A stretch of DNA of 41,862 nucleotides from CAZPHU01 sp964419255 (GCA_964419255.1 CAYQOU010000037.1:1-41862), one strand, 5' to 3'; counted from the stretch's first letter, positions 15,700 to 25,522 are shown. The notes: a model not told the origin generated them from the letters alone. Numbers and translations: made by a program.

Positions 15700-16881
15700 A
15701 TGAATCCCAAATTTGTGAAAAAAAGGGTATGTGTGTTTCTTATCCTACTATCCACAGGTATTCTCATAAGTGCACACCTGTTTTTAAAATATGCCAATAA
15801 CACCTCTTTTGTTGCATTCCCGTCTTCGACCGTCGAGATTGACAAGGTTTCCGATTCCTGGGAGGGCGGAAATTCAGACATCGTTATCAAGCCAAGGGAT
15901 TCAACCGTATCCTTCTCCTACAAGCTTAAGCCAGGGTTCAAATACCCGTATGCAGGCATAAAGCTTTATCTGGCCAAAACGCGAAGCGGGGGTGTCGACC
16001 TGTCGGGTTATGACAGTATGCATGTCGCACTTACCATGAGCAACTCGGATGCTGTCCGACTGTTTCTAAAATCTTATGATCCCGCCATAACCGATACTGC
16101 CAGGCCAAACAGCTACTTGTATCATGAAAAAGAATTCAGGCCCGGTCTGACACCCCGCAGCGCATCGTTCAGTATGGATGATTTTACCATTCCGGCCTGG
16201 TGGAAGATTCAGCACGATTACACGGAGGAGCATAATGGACGCAATCTCAAGCATGTCAATCACATAGAGATTCTAAACGGTCTTTCCACAACGCTTCACA
16301 CTTCTGACACGGTAACCGCCACTCTTACATCGATATCCTTTACCGGTAAAAATGGTTTGGTCCGGACTCTGATTTATGTAGTGGTGGGTCTATTATGGTT
16401 CTTCACGCTGACTGCGGTGATCCTCTATTTCACCGTAAAATGGGCTCAAAAGGGGATGTTGGATGATTTTCGATCGAATGTTGTAAATACCTATAAGAGA
16501 GTCAGCTTGAAAAATGATGAAGAGGAAAGAAGAGATCGTCTGGTGCGGTTTATCTCGGAAAACTATTTTGATCCGGATCTTACGATTGAGATCCTTTCAC
16601 AAAAGACAGGCATTAACCGAAAAGTAGCATCCAATCTGATTCGCAAATACCTGGATACCAATTTCAAGGGCTATCTCAATCAGCTGCGACTGCATGAAGC
16701 ATCCCGCCTGCTGAAGGAAACAGACAGGCAGATAACCGAAATCGCGCTGTCGGTAGGATACAGGAATATCAGCCATTTCAGCAGGATTTTCAAGGAGAAG
16801 TTTGGCTGCTCGCCGAAGGAATTCAGAGGAGGCGAACAAAACCTTCCTGAAAACAGCTCTCGTTCAATTTGCCGATCATAA
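15700..16881 (+). CDS. Membrane-spanning AraC-family regulator with periplasmic sensor domain
   Basis: A 393-residue one-component regulator. TM1 is at about residues 10-30, a periplasmic beta-rich domain at about 31-215, TM2 at about 221-248 (TLIYVVVGLLWFFTLTAVILYF), a linker, then a double helix-turn-helix AraC domain at about 285-380 (DLTIEILSQKTGINRKVASNLIRKY ... ITEIALSVGYRNISHFSRIFKEKFGCSPKEFR). The periplasmic part (YPYAGIKLYLAKTRSGGVDLSGYDSMHVALTMSNSD...FTIPAWW) resembles CBM11/CIA30-type jelly rolls seen in carbohydrate-active proteins. It lies 240 bases upstream of the GH8 gene on the same strand and is its likely regulator. The ATG at 15700 puts TM1 at the N-terminus; the frame is open upstream to 15460 but without a ribosome site. 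Confidence 0.85.
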   Translation: MNPKFVKKRVCVFLILLSTGILISAHLFLKYANNTSFVAFPSSTVEIDKVSDSWEGGNSDIVIKPRDSTVSFSYKLKPGFKYPYAGIKLYLAKTRSGGVDLSGYDSMHVALTMSNSDAVRLFLKSYDPAITDTARPNSYLYHEKEFRPGLTPRSASFSMDDFTIPAWWKIQHDYTEEHNGRNLKHVNHIEILNGLSTTLHTSDTVTATLTSISFTGKNGLVRTLIYVVVGLLWFFTLTAVILYFTVKWAQKGMLDDFRSNVVNTYKRVSLKNDEEERRDRLVRFISENYFDPDLTIEILSQKTGINRKVASNLIRKYLDTNFKGYLNQLRLHEASRLLKETDRQITEIALSVGYRNISHFSRIFKEKFGCSPKEFRGGEQNLPENSSRSICRS

Positions 16882-17121
16882 AATACCCTCAACTCTTTAA
16901 AAGCATCTATTGTTGCTGTGTCATACCGGTCTAATCTTCACCACGCGGTTATTTGATGATGCCGCATTTTCGGGCGCCATATTTGATATTTTTGTCCAAA
17001 TCACCTTCAAACATTAAAGTATCAACATTTTATACCATCGCAGCAAAACCTCCATTCGGAAAAAAGGCGATATTTAGAACAACCTAAAAAATCCTTTTAC
17101 TACACTATTCGGAGGTCGCGT

Positions 17122-19116
17122 ATGAGATATCAAAAAATGTGGTTTTTTCTTTTTGGATGTTTTGTCCTTTTATACGGGCAGGAAAATATCTTCCCTGATC
17201 CTTCATTTGAGCAACAGGACAGTGAGTGGATTCTTCAGACAATAGGTGAAACCGAAGCAACTTTAGAGTACACGGCAGAGGCTGCACGGACCGGTGATTA
17301 CGGTGCGGAGATAGCTGTAACGGAGATTGATTCTGAGAATTGGCATGTGCAGCTCAACACTCCCACACAGTGGGATGCGGTGCAGGGGCAGGATTATCAG
17401 TTAAGTTTTTTTGCAAAGTGTGCAGGAAGTCATCCTATTCATGTAGCCGTACAAACAGGAAGTGAGCAGGAGTATCAGATAGGATATGATTTTACCCTGG
17501 ATGAAGAATGGCAGAAAATAGAGGTTTTCTATACGTCTGAAGTGGAAGGGCTGGGAAATTTGCGTTTCAATATCTATGTCGGTGGTGCAACAGGTACTTA
17601 TTATTTCGATGATTTTTCTCTCATCGAAATCTCGGAGGAAAACCCGGGAGCCATAACGTTGCCCGAACAGGGAGCTTACGAAACAGGGATATACAGAAAT
17701 TTATTTGAGGAGTTGGGAAAATCGACGGAAGATATCGATGCGAAGGTTGATGCCGCCTTTCAGTCACTTTTTCATGGAAATGAAGAAAATGAAGCCATCT
17801 ACTTCGAAGTCGAAAATGACATGGCATTCATCAAGGCTATCGATTCTGATGATATTCGCAGCGAGGGACTTTCTTATGGGATGATGATAGCGGTTCAGCT
17901 GGATAAGAAAGAAGAGTTTGACAAGATATGGAATTTTTCCAAGACTCATTCTCAGCACCAGGAAGGTCCGCGTGAGGGGTACTTCGCCTGGCAGATTGAC
18001 CCGTATCCACCATATAACAAGATCGATGAAAATACCGCCCCCGACGGGGATGAATATTTTGCCATGGCGCTGTTTTTTGCCTCACATCGTTGGGGGGATG
18101 GAGAAGGAATTTATAACTACAGCGCGGAAGCCAATCAGATCCTTCATGACATGCTGCATCTGGAGGAAAGAAATGGTGGGGTGGTTGATGATTTAACAAA
18201 TATGTTTAATCTGGAGGAGAAAAAAATCGTATTTGTTCCTCAAGGAACCAGTGCAGACTATACGGATCCATCCTATCATCTACCTGCATTCTATAAGTTG
18301 TGGGCTCGGTGGGCCGATGAGGATAATGAGTTTTGGGCGGCTGCCGCCGATACCAGCAGGGAATTTCTAATTCGGGCTATGCATGATAATACCGGTTTAA
18401 CGACAGATTACATGACCTTTGCCGGCGAGCCTCAAACAACCGATTTCAATGAAATGTCACATCGTTTTGCCTATGATAGCTGGCGGGTAGGGATGAACAT
18501 CGGCTTTGATTGTCACTGGTTTGGTGATGAACAGTGGCAGCCTCAGCAGATCAATACTTTGTTAAACTTCTTTGACGGTCACGAGGATCAGCCCTACAAA
18601 TCGCTATACGAGCAGGATGGAACCGCACTGGCCGATGATAATTATCACTCTACCGGACTGGTTGCGGCAAACGGTGCAGCTGCTCTTGGAGCCACCGATT
18701 CGATCGCCTGGAATTTTGTCTCAGAGCTGTGGCAAACACCGGTACCGACCGGACAGTATCGCTACTATGATGGTATGCTTTATATGATGTCCATGCTTCA
18801 TGCGGCCGGAAAATTTCGTATCTGGCATCCCGAAGATGTGTCAATCTTGCCTGGTTCCGTGAAAAGTAATGTCCTGCACGATTTCACGGTTTCCTTCCAG
18901 CAGAATGCATTTCTGGTGTCGCTGAAGGCCCAAAAACAACTTCCGGCGACTGTATGCGTGTATACACCGGCAGGAAAAAAGATGTTCCAGAGGCAAATAA
19001 ATGCAAATGAAAAAAGTGTAAAAATAGACTGCAGTGGGTTGGCAAGAGGCATGTATTATGTCTCCGTGCATTACGCCGCCGGGCAAAAACGGGTGCGGAA
19101 AGCATTCGTCAGATAG
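17122..19116 (+). CDS. Secreted GH8 xylan-active enzyme with N-terminal CBM and sorting domain
   Basis: A 664-residue modular enzyme. The signal peptide ends near residue 19. A CBM4/22-like jelly roll spans about 20-170 (NIFPDPSFEQQDSEW ... GTYYFDDFSLIEI). The GH8 (alpha/alpha)6 domain spans about 190-565, with general acid E248 in SEGLSYGMM, PDGDEYFAMALFFASHRWG at 307-325, and probable base D452 in AYDSWRVGMN. This pattern is closest to reducing-end xylose-releasing exo-oligoxylanases (EC 3.2.1.156), but endo-xylanase is possible. The last 75 residues form a T9SS type A-like sorting domain (VCVYTPAGKKMFQ ... LARGMYYVSVHYAAGQKRVRKAFV). A strong GGAGGT site precedes the ATG. It would act outside the cell on xylan fragments. 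Confidence 0.92.
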   Translation: MRYQKMWFFLFGCFVLLYGQENIFPDPSFEQQDSEWILQTIGETEATLEYTAEAARTGDYGAEIAVTEIDSENWHVQLNTPTQWDAVQGQDYQLSFFAKCAGSHPIHVAVQTGSEQEYQIGYDFTLDEEWQKIEVFYTSEVEGLGNLRFNIYVGGATGTYYFDDFSLIEISEENPGAITLPEQGAYETGIYRNLFEELGKSTEDIDAKVDAAFQSLFHGNEENEAIYFEVENDMAFIKAIDSDDIRSEGLSYGMMIAVQLDKKEEFDKIWNFSKTHSQHQEGPREGYFAWQIDPYPPYNKIDENTAPDGDEYFAMALFFASHRWGDGEGIYNYSAEANQILHDMLHLEERNGGVVDDLTNMFNLEEKKIVFVPQGTSADYTDPSYHLPAFYKLWARWADEDNEFWAAAADTSREFLIRAMHDNTGLTTDYMTFAGEPQTTDFNEMSHRFAYDSWRVGMNIGFDCHWFGDEQWQPQQINTLLNFFDGHEDQPYKSLYEQDGTALADDNYHSTGLVAANGAAALGATDSIAWNFVSELWQTPVPTGQYRYYDGMLYMMSMLHAAGKFRIWHPEDVSILPGSVKSNVLHDFTVSFQQNAFLVSLKAQKQLPATVCVYTPAGKKMFQRQINANEKSVKIDCSGLARGMYYVSVHYAAGQKRVRKAFVR

Positions 19117-19619
19117 TTGTTGTATTCATCGGCAGCGCTTAGCTGATAATCCAAGGCCCCTTTGATTATTATAAAGGCGACTGCAGATGGCGAGCACCGC
19201 GGGCTGTTTATGATAACGGTCCGCGGTTTTTAAATCAGACCGGACCTCATCTTTTTCATATATCGGTTACACACATTGCGCGAATAACCCTGCTTTTGGT
19301 GCTCGCCGGCTCTCGACCATCGGTGTGCAAGTGGTCTTCTTATTGCCGATATTTGGTTCGGGTAGTTTGTAAATTAATTTTCTCCCATACATGCTTCTGA
19401 AAAGAATCTTTGCTTCGATGATTTTGTTGTCCATCATCTTTTCGTCAGATTGCTACCATGGTCGCAAGGGCGATTTTCCGTGGCGAGAAATTTCCGGCCG
19501 CTTATCACATTCAACGGATCTTGTATGATTTTCTTTGTTTTTCAATACCGGAATTTATTTTGCAACCAGCTCTGACAAACAACCGCTGCTATCGACTATC
19601 ACCCGGTTGAGGATCCACC
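19117..19619. other. Intergenic region with a doubtful 45-residue ORF
   Basis: About 500 bases with no firm gene. The only candidate is 19391-19528 (+), encoding MLLKRIFASMILLSIIFSSDC and 24 further residues, which looks like a short signal sequence with a Cys. It has no ribosome site and the residues before the Cys do not fit a proper lipobox. It may be a remnant. Confidence 0.3.
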
Positions 19620-20927
19620 ATGAAATTATTATTAATGACTCTGATATGCATGGTGCTTGTCTTTGTTCGATGTGGCTATATGGGCATGGCATTGCGTCGA
19701 ATGAACCTTTCGGAGATTCAGAAAACCTACCCATCCATGAGTATCGACCGTGAGATCAACACGGAAAAGTGTTATACCATTTATGGAAGAATAAAGAGTG
19801 TCGGCAGGATATCACACAACATAGCTGTCGCTGCCATATCCTACCGCTACGGAAAACAGGAGATAGTCGGCAAAGCTTTTGCCTGCAACGAGGGATTTTA
19901 TTCTCTAGTCCTCCCAGTTGGTCAATACCAACTGTTTGCTTTTGCCGATGTTAATAACGATTCTTTATTTACCCAAAAAGAGTGTGCGGGTTTTTTCCTG
20001 GAAAAATCACCTTTAATTGAAATTGATTCATCTTCTACTACTATAAAAAGGTACGATATATCTGTTTCAGATCGGCATGTTTTCACTATAGATCAGCCAG
20101 TTTCTATTCGATTGCCGGATACCTACCACTGTTCTCCTTCCCATTATTATCCTCCCGGAGCCGTACGTTCGCTTGATGATACAATTTTTTCCGACAAAGT
20201 AGCTGAACTTGGAATCTACAACCCATCCGAATTCCTCGACAATGCGGGCATTTACTTTTATGCACTGCAGGAGCGAAATCTCAGGAAAACCCCCGTTTTA
20301 TTTGTTCCTGGATATGGCGGCTCTCCCAGAGAATTCGAGAAAATCATCTCCGAGCTCGACTCATCGCGATTCGATTTCTGGTTCTTCTATTACCCCGGAG
20401 CCCAGAGCCTCTCAAAATCGGCTTCTATACTGTACGAGATTTTTTTCTCCGGCAACATCATAAAGCTGAGGGGGCGAAAGTTGTATATTATCGCCCACAG
20501 CATGGGCGGCCTGGTGGCGAGGCAGGCGTTGAATCTTTACAGCAGAAAGCAAAACCGAACGGCACCGGTTGAATTTATCTCTCTCTGTACGCCTTATGGG
20601 GGCATAGAAAGCGCAAAAGATCCGTTCTTCGATGTGTCTGTTATGCTTCCTTCCTGGCGCCAGTTGGCGGCTGAATCCGGTTTCCTGGACAGTCTTCATT
20701 CTTCGCGCCTGGCTCCGAGCATACAATTTTATTTGTTCTTCGGGTTTAAAAATCCAGCCATCATCAAGTTTTCCGAAACAAGCGATGGAACCGTCAAGCT
20801 GAAAAACCAGCTGCCCTATACAATACAGGATCAGGCCGATGAGATTCGCGGGTTTAATGAGACACACGAATCTATTCTCACAAGCGACGAGTGTATCGAA
20901 AGAGTCACGCAAATACTGAATGAATAG
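19620..20927 (+). CDS. Exported alpha/beta-hydrolase, lipase-like
   Basis: A 435-residue protein with an N-terminal hydrophobic segment (LLLMTLICMVLVFVRC) serving as signal or anchor; the Cys is preceded by Arg, so lipidation is doubtful. Residues 45-165 form a beta-sandwich-like part (IYGRIKSVGRISHNIAVAAISYRYG ... YQLFAFADVNNDSLF). The hydrolase domain starts at VLFVPGYGGSPREFEKII (about 228), has nucleophile S294 in AHSMGGLVARQ, D389 in SDGTVKLKNQ and H416 in FNETHESIL, a complete triad in the order of PGAP1/LipA-type lipases. It probably cleaves an ester in the periplasm or at the surface. The substrate is not shown. Confidence 0.8.
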   Translation: MKLLLMTLICMVLVFVRCGYMGMALRRMNLSEIQKTYPSMSIDREINTEKCYTIYGRIKSVGRISHNIAVAAISYRYGKQEIVGKAFACNEGFYSLVLPVGQYQLFAFADVNNDSLFTQKECAGFFLEKSPLIEIDSSSTTIKRYDISVSDRHVFTIDQPVSIRLPDTYHCSPSHYYPPGAVRSLDDTIFSDKVAELGIYNPSEFLDNAGIYFYALQERNLRKTPVLFVPGYGGSPREFEKIISELDSSRFDFWFFYYPGAQSLSKSASILYEIFFSGNIIKLRGRKLYIIAHSMGGLVARQALNLYSRKQNRTAPVEFISLCTPYGGIESAKDPFFDVSVMLPSWRQLAAESGFLDSLHSSRLAPSIQFYLFFGFKNPAIIKFSETSDGTVKLKNQLPYTIQDQADEIRGFNETHESILTSDECIERVTQILNE

Positions 20928-21410
20928 GACCTGCCCCGGTGTCTAATAAAAGAAGCAGTTTTCATCCACAACATGCGAGTAAGATGCATCAAAAAATATT
21001 CGATACCATGTAATGTCGCCTGTCCGGTACATGTGCCATTCGAATCGCCAACAAAGGGCGTATACTTGTTTCTTTCCAGGGGCAGTGTAAAGCATAAGGA
21101 CTCGCGACCGATTGCTAGCCGTAATACGGGCGTTTTACTTTCAGCGGTTTCATTCCGGGAATCGCGCTTTTCATTTTATGATCCATAATCCATGATTATG
21201 GTGATGCCTTTGTTTAGGTATTCCGAGAACTTCATGATTGTGTAGACCACATGTACTATAGAAATCTTTTCGGCGTTTGATATAAATCCTCAATACATAC
21301 AGATTTTTAATTATTATATCTGGTATCGAAACGATGTAACAGGATAATCAGTATTCAGGCCCACTCTGCAGTCCTGCAGAGGGAGAAAGGCTTTGCCCAG
21401 GGGGTATAGG
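20928..21410. other. Intergenic region with two inverted repeats upstream of the PL11 gene
   Basis: No gene seen. CCATAATC-cat-GATTATGG lies at 21183-21201, and CTCTGCAG-tc-CTGCAGAG at 21364-21381, 29 bases before the PL11 start. The second could be an operator or a hairpin affecting the adjacent ribosome site. The region 21220-21340 is AT-rich and promoter-like. Confidence 0.4.
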
Positions 21411-24149
21411 ATGATAAGAATCGATGGGAACAATTCTCGGAGAAAAATTCTCGACCGCAACCGCACCGGGATGATACCAAACATTCTGGTGATTGTATGT
21501 CTGTTGATGGCGACGCGTACAGAGGCTGCACGTCTTATGGAGAATCTCGACCGGGGTGTTGTAGCGGTGAATCGTGGCAGTGACGTTTTCGTTTCATGGC
21601 GTATTCTTGGGACGGAGTCTCAGGACATCGGGTTTAATGTCTACAGAAATGGCGAAAAGATTACGTCAGAACCGGTCACCGAAAGTTCCAACTATGTGGA
21701 TGCAGGTGGCGGTTCGGGGGATACCTATCATGTGACGTCTATTGTTGATGGCATCGAATCGCAGCCATCCAGGAGTGTCGGAGTATGGGGGCGGCGGTAT
21801 ATGACCATACCGCTGGATCGGCCGGCAGATGGTCCCCAGGGAGGAAGCTATTCGCCTAATGATATGTCATGCGGTGATCTTGACGGGGATGGCGAGTATG
21901 AGCTGGTGTTTAAATGGGAACCCGATAATGCAAAAGATAATTCGCATGATGGCTACACCGATAAGACATATCTGGAAGCGGTGAAGCTTGATGGAACCAG
22001 TTTGTGGAGAATCGATCTGGGGGTTAATATCAGATCGGGGGCTCATTACACGCAGTTTATGGTATATGATCTGGACAGCGACGGCAAAGCCGAAGTTGCC
22101 TGCAAGACGGCACCCGGAACACGAGACGGAACCGGCTCCTATCTAAGTGATGGTCCTGCAGCAGATGATGATGATGGGGCCGATTACCGTACCGGTGGCG
22201 GGTGGGCCGGCTTTATTACAGATGGTCCTGAATATCTCACCGTTTTCGACGGCATGAGTGGTGCAGAGAAGGTGACTGTCAACTACATACCGGACAGGTA
22301 CCCATCGGATGGCTGGGGCAAATCCGATGACAATACAAACCGTGTCGACCGATTTTTGGCTTGTATCGCCTATCTGGATGGTGAAAATCCCTCTCTGGTT
22401 ATGTGCCGGGGATACTATGGGAGAACTGTTTTAGCTGCATGGGATTATGATGGCACACAGCTGATCCACCGTTGGACTTTTGATAGTAATGACGGCGGAA
22501 ATCAGGGATATGCCGGTATGGGTAACCATAACCTTGCTGTCGGCGACGTTGATGGTGATGGTGCCGATGAGATTATGTATGGCTCCTGTGCGATAGATCA
22601 CGATGGTTCGGGTTTGTATACAACCGGCTTGGGACACGGGGACGCGGGGCATCTGGGTGATCTGGACCCTGACAGGCCCGGATTGGAATACTTTATGCCT
22701 CATGAGTGGGACGGTCCCGGGGTTACGATGAGGGATGCTGCAACAGGGGATATAATCTGGCAGAAGGGATATGATGCCGGTGATGTGGGAAGAGGAGTCG
22801 CCGGTGATGTAGATCCGAGGCATCGCGGCGCGGAGGCATGGGCATCCGGATTTGGGCCTTACGACTGTAAGGGTGACGGTATCAGTATGTCAACCCCGTC
22901 AACCAATTTTCTGGTTTATTGGGATGGGGATGTGCATAGAGAGCTTCTTGACGGTGAGGTCATAGATGATGTAGTGGATGGTCTTTTGCTGACCGCTTTC
23001 CGTGATGGGGCTGCAAAAATCAACGGAACAAAAAGTAACCCTAATCTCTCAGCCGACATCCTGGGAGACTGGCGGGAGGAGGTTATCTGGAGAAACGCAG
23101 ACAACAGCAGTCTCATGGTGTATACTACCACCATTCCTACTGAACGAAAAAACTACACGCTCATGCACGATCCTGTCTACCGCTTAAGTATTGCCTGGCA
23201 GAATGTCGCGTATAACCAGCCACCGCATGTGGGATTTTATTTCCCGGATGGAGCGCCTGTCCCTGATATCGAGCTGGTCAACGGTGAGCCGGTGGAAGAC
23301 TGTCAGGGAGTGCTGGGGGGTACGGCCTACGTCGATAATTGTGGTGTTTGTGTGGGTGGCACCACCGGCGAGCAGCCCTGTGTGCAGGACTGTAATGGTG
23401 ACTGGGGTGGAGAGGCCTATGAGGATGATTGTGGCATGTGCGTCGGAGGACAAACCGGAGCTCAGCCGTGTGCAGGCTCGATACAAGGTGAGGATGCCAG
23501 TGACTTTGATGGCGTTGTGGAAAGCACCAACGCGGGGTTTGTCGGAGATGGATACATTAACACCTCAAATGCAGTGGGATCTTACGTATCGTGGATCATC
23601 CATTCCCAAGAGGCAACTACGGCCGACCTTATTTTCCGTTACGCAAACGGATCTTCGGCCGACCGTCCGGTCTCGGTGTCTGTCAACGGCTCCGAGCAAC
23701 AGGCATCCATAAGCATGCCCTCAACGTCTGCATGGACAACATGGGCTTCCGTGACCGTGCCAATCGAATTCGCACAAGGGGAAAATGTTATCACACTGAC
23801 AGCCCTTACCGGAGAAGGTGGTGCAAACATCGATCAGATTACCTATAACAGTGATGTTTTGAGTCATTCGGCTACCGGTGTCACAACGAGAATGCAGGCT
23901 AACAAATCTGTAGAACTTTCCATTTTGAAAAACAGGATTTCGTTTCATCTGCCGAAAGCATCAGCTGTTACAGTCTCATTATTTAGCGTGTCAGGGCGGA
24001 AAATCCACAATATTTTCGAAGGCAGAGGAAAGAAAGGAACCAATATACTTGAGCTAAATCGATCACTGTGTGCATCCGGAGTATACATACTGAAAATGGA
24101 ATGCGCAACCGGTGAAAAGAAGAATGTGATGTTTACCCGCTCTTTCTAG
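21411..24149 (+). CDS. Secreted PL11 rhamnogalacturonan lyase with CBM35 and sorting domain
   Basis: A 912-residue enzyme. A long basic n-region then LVIVCLLMATRTEA form the signal peptide. Residues 40-610 are a PL11 beta-propeller like YesW/YesX: LMENLDRGVVAVNRGSDVFVSWR start, Ca-binding DLDGDGEYELVFKW, DLDSDGKAEVACK, DVDGDGADEIMYG loops, and ADILGDWREEVIWR near the end. Two Cys-rich 30-residue repeats follow (630-689), then a CBM35-like module (about 693-815, SIQGEDASDFDG ... GGANIDQI) and a type IX-like sorting domain (about 835-912). It cleaves rhamnogalacturonan I backbone outside the cell. AGGGGG precedes the ATG; an in-frame TTG lies 18 bases earlier. Confidence 0.95.
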   Translation: MIRIDGNNSRRKILDRNRTGMIPNILVIVCLLMATRTEAARLMENLDRGVVAVNRGSDVFVSWRILGTESQDIGFNVYRNGEKITSEPVTESSNYVDAGGGSGDTYHVTSIVDGIESQPSRSVGVWGRRYMTIPLDRPADGPQGGSYSPNDMSCGDLDGDGEYELVFKWEPDNAKDNSHDGYTDKTYLEAVKLDGTSLWRIDLGVNIRSGAHYTQFMVYDLDSDGKAEVACKTAPGTRDGTGSYLSDGPAADDDDGADYRTGGGWAGFITDGPEYLTVFDGMSGAEKVTVNYIPDRYPSDGWGKSDDNTNRVDRFLACIAYLDGENPSLVMCRGYYGRTVLAAWDYDGTQLIHRWTFDSNDGGNQGYAGMGNHNLAVGDVDGDGADEIMYGSCAIDHDGSGLYTTGLGHGDAGHLGDLDPDRPGLEYFMPHEWDGPGVTMRDAATGDIIWQKGYDAGDVGRGVAGDVDPRHRGAEAWASGFGPYDCKGDGISMSTPSTNFLVYWDGDVHRELLDGEVIDDVVDGLLLTAFRDGAAKINGTKSNPNLSADILGDWREEVIWRNADNSSLMVYTTTIPTERKNYTLMHDPVYRLSIAWQNVAYNQPPHVGFYFPDGAPVPDIELVNGEPVEDCQGVLGGTAYVDNCGVCVGGTTGEQPCVQDCNGDWGGEAYEDDCGMCVGGQTGAQPCAGSIQGEDASDFDGVVESTNAGFVGDGYINTSNAVGSYVSWIIHSQEATTADLIFRYANGSSADRPVSVSVNGSEQQASISMPSTSAWTTWASVTVPIEFAQGENVITLTALTGEGGANIDQITYNSDVLSHSATGVTTRMQANKSVELSILKNRISFHLPKASAVTVSLFSVSGRKIHNIFEGRGKKGTNILELNRSLCASGVYILKMECATGEKKNVMFTRSF
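23298..23477 (+). repeat. Two in-frame 90-base Cys-rich linker repeats
   Basis: Inside the PL11 gene, two exact-length 30-residue units follow the pattern DCxGxxGGxAYxDxCGxCVGGxTGxQPC. Five of the positions are Cys, Gly or Asp and are conserved between units. Such units link catalytic and binding modules in FCB-group secreted proteins and may bind calcium or form disulfides. Confidence 0.85.
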
Positions 24150-24253
24150 AAACAGGTGTTAGGCATCATGTGAGCGATGTCGAGAGATAATTGGCTAAAC
24201 AAATATCCGGTTCCAGAAACTCTGGGGCCGGAGAGTTATTTCTCTTCCATAGT

Positions 24254-24787
24254 TTACTTATGTATGCTGACAAGTCTCTGATTCCGCCGCTGGTTTTCGA
24301 AGCATAGCCTGATCCAGGATTCGCTGCGAGCCCGGTTTGATATTCGTATCTCATCGAGAATGCCATGGAAATATCGCGAGGGAACATCAGAGCGACGTCC
24401 GATAAACACATCAAAACTCTCATTTCTATAGTCTGAAGAAGGTATGGTGCCGAAAACACCTTCGATTATCGTTCCATTGATGTACAGGTATTGGTGCTCA
24501 CCTGAAAAGACACCCGTAACATGTGTCCACTCTCCCGGGGAAGCTTCACAGTAGGTAGTATCCCACCCCACCTGGTGCCGAAATTCCCAGAGAGTCCAGG
24601 CATCAGATTTATTTATCTGCAGTCCATACTGGTGGTTGCCTTTGGAGATGATATCATGGTAATTGGAATCGAGCTCATTGACATATACCCATGCCGAGAT
24701 GGTAAATGTGTCATTTTCTCCGAAATTCGCAGGCATCCACATCAACCGTGCCCGAGCCCGGTTCACAAAATGAAAGAAGCTTCTCAA
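24254..24787 (-). pseudogene. LamG-domain fragment (3' remnant of a surface protein)
   Basis: The minus-strand frame encodes a near-complete LamG/concanavalin-like domain: MPANFGENDTFTISAWVYV, DIISKGNHQYGLQI, GEWTHVTGVFSG, LYINGTIIEG, and the characteristic close FHGILDEIRISNRARSESWIRLCFENQR. In Fibrobacterota such domains usually end much larger DUF2341/LamG proteins. Here there is no signal peptide, no ribosome site and no proper start (only a TTG), and an in-frame stop lies just upstream of 24830. It is probably the last piece of a degraded secreted protein, convergent with the PL11 gene. Confidence 0.6.
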
Positions 24788-24994
24788 AACAGACCTTCTT
24801 CTGTATGTCCGATTAATTGCGGTTTGATCGGGTTAAAAGATCTGTTCATCGCCAGGAAAACGGCATACCATACGATATTTAATTGTATGCCCCCGTTTAC
24901 AATCGACAGGGCCGCAACAGTTCCTTTCCTCGATTCTCCCCAAACTATTTTTATATAAACTTTTGGAAAATTATCTTTATCGGGGATGAAAGTT

Positions 24995-25474
24995 ATGAAG
25001 ATCGAATTTTCTCCAATTGGCATAGTTCACACACCATTCAAAAAGCGGGAAGGCATGCCGATACAGCCGCCGGGTGCGGCCGGGGCAAAAGGAACGATTG
25101 AGCTTTTTCCGGAGTATCATGAAGGGCTCAAAGATCTGGATGGCTTCTCCCACATCATACTGCTGTATTTTTTCCACCGAAGCGAAGGCTATACGCTAAG
25201 ACCCGTCCCGTTCATGGATACGCAACCGCGCGGACTCTTTTCCACCCGAGCCCCCAGACGGCCAAATTCTATCGGATTGTCCACCGTTGAAGTATACGCT
25301 GTTGAGGAAGGGGTTATCCATGTCGGTAATATCGATGTGCTGGATGAGACACCGCTGCTTGATATTAAACCATATGTACCGGCATTCGATCCCAAAGGAA
25401 CCGTTCGTTGCGGATGGATGGAGGAGCCGGGGAAAAGGGTCGACAAACACCGCTCGGATGACCGGTTTGTGTGA
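24995..25474 (+). CDS. trmO: tRNA t6A37 N6-methyltransferase (TrmO/TsaA family)
   Basis: A 159-residue TsaA-fold protein: IEFSPIGIVHTPF start, GTIELFPEYHEGLKDLDGFSHIILLYFFHRSE, the SAM-binding signature RGLFSTRAPRRPNSIGLSTVEV (about 80-100), and LDETPLLDIKPYVP. The family methylates N6-threonylcarbamoyl-A37 in tRNA-Thr(GGU). It lacks the C-terminal extension of the E. coli protein (235 residues), as do many bacterial and archaeal members. GGGG lies 9 bases before the chosen ATG; another in-frame ATG 9 bases earlier would sit directly on that site. It is monocistronic, with its own strong terminator. Confidence 0.9.
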   Translation: MKIEFSPIGIVHTPFKKREGMPIQPPGAAGAKGTIELFPEYHEGLKDLDGFSHIILLYFFHRSEGYTLRPVPFMDTQPRGLFSTRAPRRPNSIGLSTVEVYAVEEGVIHVGNIDVLDETPLLDIKPYVPAFDPKGTVRCGWMEEPGKRVDKHRSDDRFV

Positions 25475-25522
25475 TATGCAGGACGCCACCGATATCGATA
25501 GTCGGTGGTTTCAGTTAATGAG

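Noticed and set aside
24784..25023. 79-residue minus-strand frame upstream of the LamG fragment
   Set aside because: No LamG or DUF2341 character, and it overlaps the trmO promoter and start.
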